DNA of 64,000 nucleotides. Source: Lactuca virosa (taxonomy: Eukaryota; Streptophyta; Magnoliopsida; Asterales; Asteraceae). Location: the NCBI GenBank assembly GCA_928212115.1, contig CAKMRJ010003334.1, positions 22,382,819 through 22,446,818 on the forward strand. The letters run 5' to 3'. Numbering within the stretch: position 1 is the first letter of the stretch; each line of letters begins with the position of its first letter. Shown in pieces: positions 58,379 through 64,000 of this stretch. Made by a program: the position numbers and the translations under genes. Below the pieces are notes generated by a model. That model ran no database searches. It had not been told where the DNA came from and saw nothing but the letters and a program-made list of their open reading frames with translations.

Positions 58379-60214
58379 ATGGCTGAACAGGTTAGTAGCC
58401 ATACCCCCGAGGTTGGTGAAGGTCCTCAACCTGAGGAAGTGAATACTCCAGTATCTCCTCGTGAGGAGCGACTCTTGGGTAGACTTACTGGTGTTATTCG
58501 ACAGACTCTCGAAGAACACAAAAAGAATGGTGATAAAGGAAAAGAGAAAGCCACTGGAGAATCTTCAAAAGGAGAGGTGAAGCGTCCCTCGTTCAAGGAT
58601 TTCATGAGTAGCGGTGCTATAGAGTTTTCTGGTGTTCTTAATCCAATTGTTGTTCTTACTTGGATCCAGAACACAGAAAAAGTGTTTCGTATTTCTCATG
58701 TAGATGCTGAAGACAAGGCTAACTATACTTCGGCAATGCTCATCGGAGAAGCCTTGGTCTGGTGGGAAGCAACCTATGAAGCTCTCAGCAAGTTTGACCA
58801 GGAGAATTTATCCTGGGAAATGTTCAAAACTCGTGTGCTAGAGAAGTACTGTCCTCTAGACATAAGGAGGAGGTTGGAGAAAGAATTCCTCGAGCTTAAA
58901 CAGGGAGGAATGACTGTGAATGAGTATGGAACTCAGTTCAATCAAAAAGCACAGTTTGCCGTAAAGTATATTCCAACTGAAGATGAGAAAATTCAGTTAT
59001 TCTTAGAAGGACTACGGCACGAAATTCACGATTTCGTTGCCAATCGGGAAGTATTGTCGTTTGATAAAGCTGTTGAGTATGCTCGAAAGCGTGAGCATGA
59101 CTTAGAAATACGTGGTGCCACTCTTACTATTCCGAAACATCCACGTACTGAAAGGACTGCTCCTGCTTCCCCTATTCCACCAACTCAGTTCGTTCGATCT
59201 GAACCTAACAAGCAAATACAATCTCAGAGTACTTTTCGTGGCCGCGGCAGGTCACAATCTTTTTCTCTTCAGTCGCCAGCTTGTCGAAATTGTGGAAAGA
59301 ATCATCTGGGCGAATGCAGACTAGAGGAAAGAACCGTGGTCTGTTTTGGATGCGGAGAAGTAGGACACAAGAGGCCCGTGTGTCCAATGAAAGGTGTTAC
59401 ATGCTTTGCATGTGGTGTTACTGGCCACAGGAAGCGTTTTTGCCCCACTCTTACTAGCCAGATGACGGGAAGTCAAGCTTCCGTTCAACAACCGGAGAAA
59501 AGTCAATCTTTCGTTCAACTACCGGTGAAAAGTCAAGCTCCTGTTCAACAATCAAGGGGTACTCCAACTAAAAAGGAGGAGGTTCCAAAAGCTAAGGGTC
59601 GTGCATTCCAGATCACCACAGAAGAGGCACGCGAGGACCCGAATGTTGTGACGGGTACATTTCTTTTTAACTCTAGACCTGCTCACATCTTATTTGATTA
59701 TGGTGCCTCAGATTCTTTTGTGTCTTATGAATTTGCGCATTCTTTTCAAATTGCTTGCTATGCACTCGCGCAACCCTTTCACGTAGAGACTGCTGGAAGT
59801 ATATCATTACTTGCCGATAAAGTCTACAGGAATTGTGTTATAGAAATTGAAGGCTACACTTTTCTTGCTAATCTAATTCCTATCTCCTTGCCCAACTTTG
59901 ACATTATTCTCGGCATGGATTGGTTGTCGAAGAACCACGCAGACCTCTTGTGTTATGAAAAGATAGTACGTATTCCCATTGAAGGGGAGAATCCTATCTA
60001 TGTCTATGGTGAACAAGGAACCTTAAAAATAATATCTTTCCTTAAAGCCCGTAAATTCATATCGAAAGGGTGTTCTATCTATCTGGCCTACACAGTCGAT
60101 GTCTCTAAAGAAGATAAGAAAACGGTGAATGATGTTCCCATTGCTAAGGAATATCCAGATGTTTTTCCCGAAGAATTGCCTGGACTTCCTCCGGACAGGC
60201 AAGTAGAATTCTGA
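58379..60214 (+). pseudogene. gag: Element G gag and protease (one stop at the end)
   Basis: 611 codons are open from MAEQVSSHTPE. The gag domain has FMSSGAIEFSGVLNP, TWIQNTEKVFR, ALVWWEATYE and YCPLDIRRRLEKEFLEL. Knuckles are CRNCGKNHLGEC, CFGCGEVGHKRPVC and CFACGVTGHRKRFC, followed by a repeated QAPVQQ-like linker. Protease has LFDYGASDSFVS, where DSG has become DYG (59696-59704), likely inactive, then ILGMDWLSKNHADLLC. No intron is present at GTFLFN. The linker EYPDVFPEELPGLPPDRQVEF ends at TGA 60212-60214, which fits CGA to TGA. Confidence 0.92.
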
Positions 60215-61228
60215 ATTAACCTTATGCCTGGTGCTGCTCCGATTGCTAAGACTCCTTATCGTCTTGTGCCAGCTGAGATGAAAGAAATGATGATCCAACT
60301 GCAGGAATTACTTGACAAAGGCTTTATCCGACCAAGTACCTCTCCCTGGGGTGCTCCGATATTGTTTGTCAAGAAGAAGGACGGATCGATGCGAATGTGC
60401 ATTGATTATCGTGAGCTGAATAAGGTGACTATCAAGAACAAATACCCACTACCTCGCATCGACGATTTGTTCGATCAACTTCAGGGTGTTAGCTATTTCT
60501 CAAAGATTGATCTAAGATCTGGCTATCATCAGTTGAAAGTTCACGAGCAGGGTGTACCGAAGACTGCTTTTCGTACACGATATGGGCATCACGAATTCCT
60601 TGTTATGCCGTTTGGTTTAACGAATGCTCCTGTTGTATTCATGGATATGATGAATCGGGTATGCCGCCCAATGCTCGATAAATCTGTCATCGTATTCATA
60701 GACGATATTCTAATCTATTCCAAGTCTGAAGCTGATCATGCCATTCATATTCGTGCGGTATTAGCACATCTTCGAAAGGAGAAGCTTTATGCTAAATTCT
60801 CGAAATGTGAATTTTGGCTTCGCCAAGTTCAATTTCTCGGCCATGTTATTTCTGGTGACGGTGTATCCGTAGATCCTACTAAAATTGAAGCTATTCAAAA
60901 TTGGGAAGTGCCCCGTAATGCTTCCGAAATTCGTAGTTTCTTGGGTCTCGCGGGATATTACCAGAGATTTATTAAAGACTTTTCTCGTATAGTCGTACCT
61001 CTCACGAGTCTTACACGAAAGGAAGTGAAGTTCGAATGGGGTGAAACCCAAGAAAAAGCTTTCTCGACTTTAAAAGATCTTTTGACTCATGCTCCAATCT
61101 TATCACTTCCAGAAGGTGATGATGATTTCCCTATATATAGCGATGCTTCAAGATTAGGACTCGGTTGTGTGTTGATGCAACGTGGTAAAGTGATAGCCTA
61201 TGCCTCAAGACAACTGAAAGATTATGAA
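60215..61228 (+). pseudogene. Element G reverse transcriptase and RNase H start
   Basis: The frame resumes directly after the TGA: RT motifs WGAPILFVKKKDGS, CIDYRELNKVT, FSKIDLRSGYHQL, MPFGLTNAPVVFMD and the FIDDILIYS active site. RNase H follows with SDASRLGLGCVLMQ and YASRQLKDYEK. A 1-nt insertion at about 61229-61236 shifts the frame; the rest follows at 61224. All RT catalytic motifs look intact. Confidence 0.92.
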
Positions 61229-62954
61229 AAGAGGTTATCCCACTCATGATCTTGAACTCGCTGCAGTGGTATTTGCCCTAAAACTTTGGAGACATTACCT
61301 ATTTGGTACAAAATGTCAATTGTATACCGACCACAAGAGTCTCAAGTATATATTCAGTCAGCAAACTCTGAATATGAGACAACAACGAGCCATGGAGCTG
61401 ATCAAAGACTATGACTGTGAAATCCTATATCATCCTGGAAAGGCTAATGTAGTTGCCGATGCACTTAGCAGAAAGGTTTATCGTAATAGTATGTGTTATG
61501 CTATTACTCACACCACAGTAAAGTTCACTATCCTAGATGAACTAGAGAAATGGCAAGTAGAAGCCCTAAAGCCAGAAAATGTGAAGAAAGAAGGGATGGT
61601 ACATTACATCGATGTTTTACTTGATGATCCCCAAGGACTGAAGGTATTCAAGAATCGGCTGTGGATTCCGAAGATTGGTGGATTAAGAAAGAAGATTTTA
61701 GATGAAGCCCATAAGTCTAAACTGTCAATACATCCTGGTACAAGTAAAATGTACTACGATGTAAGAGCTGATTATTGGTGGCCTGGATTAGAGAGAGACA
61801 TTGGAAGATATGTACAAGAATGCTTAGTATGCTTACAAGTCAAAACAAAGCACCAAAAGCCTTACGGAACCCCAGAAAGCCTTAGTATACCTGTTCGGAA
61901 ATGGGAAGAACTGTCCATGGATTTTATTACCAAATTTCCAAAGACTGCTAGACAGCATGATAGCATTTGGGTAATCGTCGACCGCCTGACTAAAAGCGAT
62001 CATTTTCTTGCCATGCGTGAAACGGCTCCAATGGAGAAATACGCACAAGTATACTTGGATGAAATTGTTGCAAGACATGGTGTGCCACTAAAGATCGTTT
62101 CCGATCGTGATACTCGCTTCACTTCTCACTTTTGGGCGAGTATGCAACGTGAATTGGGATCTCGAATTGCTCTCAGCACAGCCTATCATCCCCAGACAGA
62201 TGGTCAGACGGAGAGAACAATCCAAACTGTAGAAGATATGCTTCGTGCATGTGTCTTGGAGTTCGGTGGTAACTGGGATAAATACTTACCTCTTGTCGAA
62301 TTCTCGTATAATAACAGTTACCACGCTTCAATCAAAATGCCGCCATATGAGGCATTATATGTTCGCAAGTGTCGTACTCCATTATGTTGGCGTGAAATAG
62401 GATAAAAAATCCTTGGAGGCCCTGAAATGATTCAAGACACCACCGACAAGATTCAAATTGTACGAGAAAGAATGAAAGCCGCCCAGGATCGACAAAAGTC
62501 CTATACTGAAAAGAGGAGGCGACCAATAGAATTCCAGGTGGGGGATTTCGTAATGTTGAAGGTATCCCCATGGAAAGGTCTTATGCGATTTGGAAAGAAA
62601 GGAAAACTAAGTCCTAGATTTGTTGGTCCTTTCAAAATCCTCCAGAGGATTGGTAAACAAGCATACCGCTTGGAATTGCCTGAAGATTTGGCAAGTATTC
62701 ATGATGTCTTCCATGTGAGTTATCTGCGTAAATGCTTGAGCATCTATAATGAAGCAGTTCCATTATCCGAGGTGAAACTGGATAGTAAGTTAACTTATGT
62801 AGAAGAGCCAGAAGAGATCGTAAACGAAAGAACGACTAAGCTACGTAATAAAGAAGTAGAGTTGGTGCTTGTCAAGTGGAAACACCATCGAGGTCCGAAC
62901 TATACTTGGGAGAATAAGAATGAAATAAGAGCGAAATATGCCCATTTATTTTAA
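61229..62954 (+). pseudogene. Element G RNase H end, integrase and chromodomain-like tail
   Basis: RNase H continues with YPTHDLELAAVVFALK, YTDHKSLKYI and HPGKANVVADALSRK. Integrase has EAH, SIHPG and CLVCLQVK (HHCC), the core MDFITKFPKT, IVSDRDTRFTSHFW and HPQTDGQTERTIQTVEDML. A TAA at 62403-62405 fits CAA to TAA. The last frame (62427-62954) has KSYTEKRRRPIEF, MLKVSPWKGLMRFG, VFHVSYLRKC and the chromodomain-like VEEPEEIVNE...VKWKHHRGPNYTWE. Catalytic Asp motifs look intact. Confidence 0.92.
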
Positions 62955-62982
62955 TCTATGTAATTTCGGGGACGAAATTCTC

Positions 62983-62998
62983 AAAAGGAGGAGGTATT
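62983..62998 (+). other. Polypurine tract of element G
   Basis: AAAAGGAGGAGGTATT directly before the 3' LTR. It is preceded by ttcggggacgaaattc, close to the ttcgggacgaac before C's PPT. Confidence 0.8.
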
Positions 62999-64000
62999 TG
63001 TAACATACACGTTTTGAGATCGTGTTTTATATAAATAATATTATGAAATATTATGTGATATTGAGTATTGAGTTCTAACAGATAGTTTTTACTAGAAATA
63101 AAGTAAAACTATGTTTAGAATCACTCATAAATTATTGGAAGTCTTATGAGATTCCAATTAAAAGCTAAATAGTGAAATTTAGCGAAAATATGAAAATTGA
63201 AATAAGTAAAATTTTATTGTTGAAAGTTGTAGATAATCTCGTTAGAAACACGTAGGCGAAAACCTCGTCGAAATCCGAGTTATAACGAAGAAGTTATGAC
63301 CAATCGAAGATCCGCGATAAAACCGGCACGGTGCCGAATGACGTAAAAAGTGAGTTTTTGATAAAATACTTTTTAGCCTTAGTGATCTAAATGAAAGTCG
63401 TAGTATTCGTTAAACCGAGAAGTTCGATAAAAAGAACGCCAAAATCTGACTTCGTATGAGGAAGTTATGATTTTTACAAGTTTCAGCTTAGCAGTAGACA
63501 GCTAAAAACTCGAATTTTAGATCGAGTGATTTTTAGCCGACGCAACCTAAATGAGAATTGAAGATCTCGTCAATAGTAGTACCACGGTAAAAAGTCTGAC
63601 GAAAACTGATGTCGGATGAAGAAGTTATGAATTTTTAACGGATTTTTCCTGTCCCGGTCTGTTAAAAATAATAATATAAAAATTAAAATCAAAATTAGCC
63701 GACGAAGTCTAAACAAAAGTTGTAGAGCGTAATTTTACCTACGCGTGCATATAAAGAACGTCAAAAACGGAGCTCGTATGTGAAAGTTATGAATTTCGGA
63801 AGATTTTGGCTCAAAAACCGAGAAATAAGTGGATAATATCGGAAATTTTCGCATGGTCAGCACTCAGTCACGTCGCCCTCCTCGCATGCATGCCCCGTGT
63901 CCACCTCGTGTCCGAAGTAGCTTAGTCACCGAAGCGCTGTGCAGCCGAGACTCCGACGCGTGTCGCCTCCTGATTCGACCGAAGCCGCGGCCCAATGGCC
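62999..64000 (+). repeat. Element G 3' LTR (truncated by window end)
   Basis: TGTAACATACACG onward. It matches 55918-56918 with about 8 base differences. Confidence 0.93.

Larger units (their letters stand above)
55918..64000 (+). mobile_element. Element G: young Ty3/gypsy LTR retrotransposon (3' end outside window)
   Basis: 5' LTR is 55918 to 58176 or 58180. 3' LTR starts at 62999 and is cut by the window. About 8 differences were counted by eye over the shared 1000 bases. Full gag-pol order is present with two nonsense codons and one frameshift, the most intact coding in the window. It inserted in the B/E-type LTR piece at 55917. Confidence 0.93.

Overview
The window is plant genomic DNA made almost entirely of nested LTR retrotransposons. 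I found no cellular protein-coding gene, tRNA, rRNA or CRISPR array. The short palindrome family ACTCGNCGAGT is scattered through several element families. I associate it with lettuce (Lactuca) and its relatives in the Asteraceae; that species call is from memory and is not proven here.

Layout, decoded from LTR ends, primer binding sites (PBS), polypurine tracts (PPT) and 5-bp target-site duplications (TSDs). Element A is a minus-strand Ty3/gypsy element running from before base 1 to 50616. Its integrase holds a solo copia-type LTR (1953-2724, TSD acatc). Element B, plus-strand gypsy, sits in A's 5' LTR (7816-49123, TSD ttaac/tcaac). Element C, plus-strand gypsy, sits in B's RNase H region (13113-37989, TSD catca/gatca). 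Element D, copia-type, sits in C's 5' LTR (14636-29949, TSD ataac). Element E, a gypsy-type element without recognisable coding, sits inside D (19435-26995, TSD accgg). Element F, of the same family as D, landed on the C/B junction (37994-45708, TSD agatc). Right of A is an older gypsy pol (50617-52872) split by an unclassified insertion, then a 5'-truncated gypsy LTR (to 55018), a minus-strand gypsy LTR piece (55125-55917), and element G, a young plus-strand gypsy element (55918 to beyond 64000).

A, B, C and G encode gag with three zinc knuckles, then protease, reverse transcriptase, RNase H, integrase and a chromodomain-like tail, in the order of plant chromoviruses (Tekay/Del-like by my reading). 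All carry stops or frameshifts. D, E and F have no intact coding and were probably mobilised in trans. F has almost identical LTRs.

Most noteworthy are: a probable GT-AG intron at the gag-protease junction of A and B, absent from C and G; a possible leader intron just before gag; and arrays of short dyad-symmetric motifs, different in sequence but alike in design, in unrelated elements, in A, B, C and E lying on both sides of the predicted TATA box. All coordinates and identity counts were made by eye.
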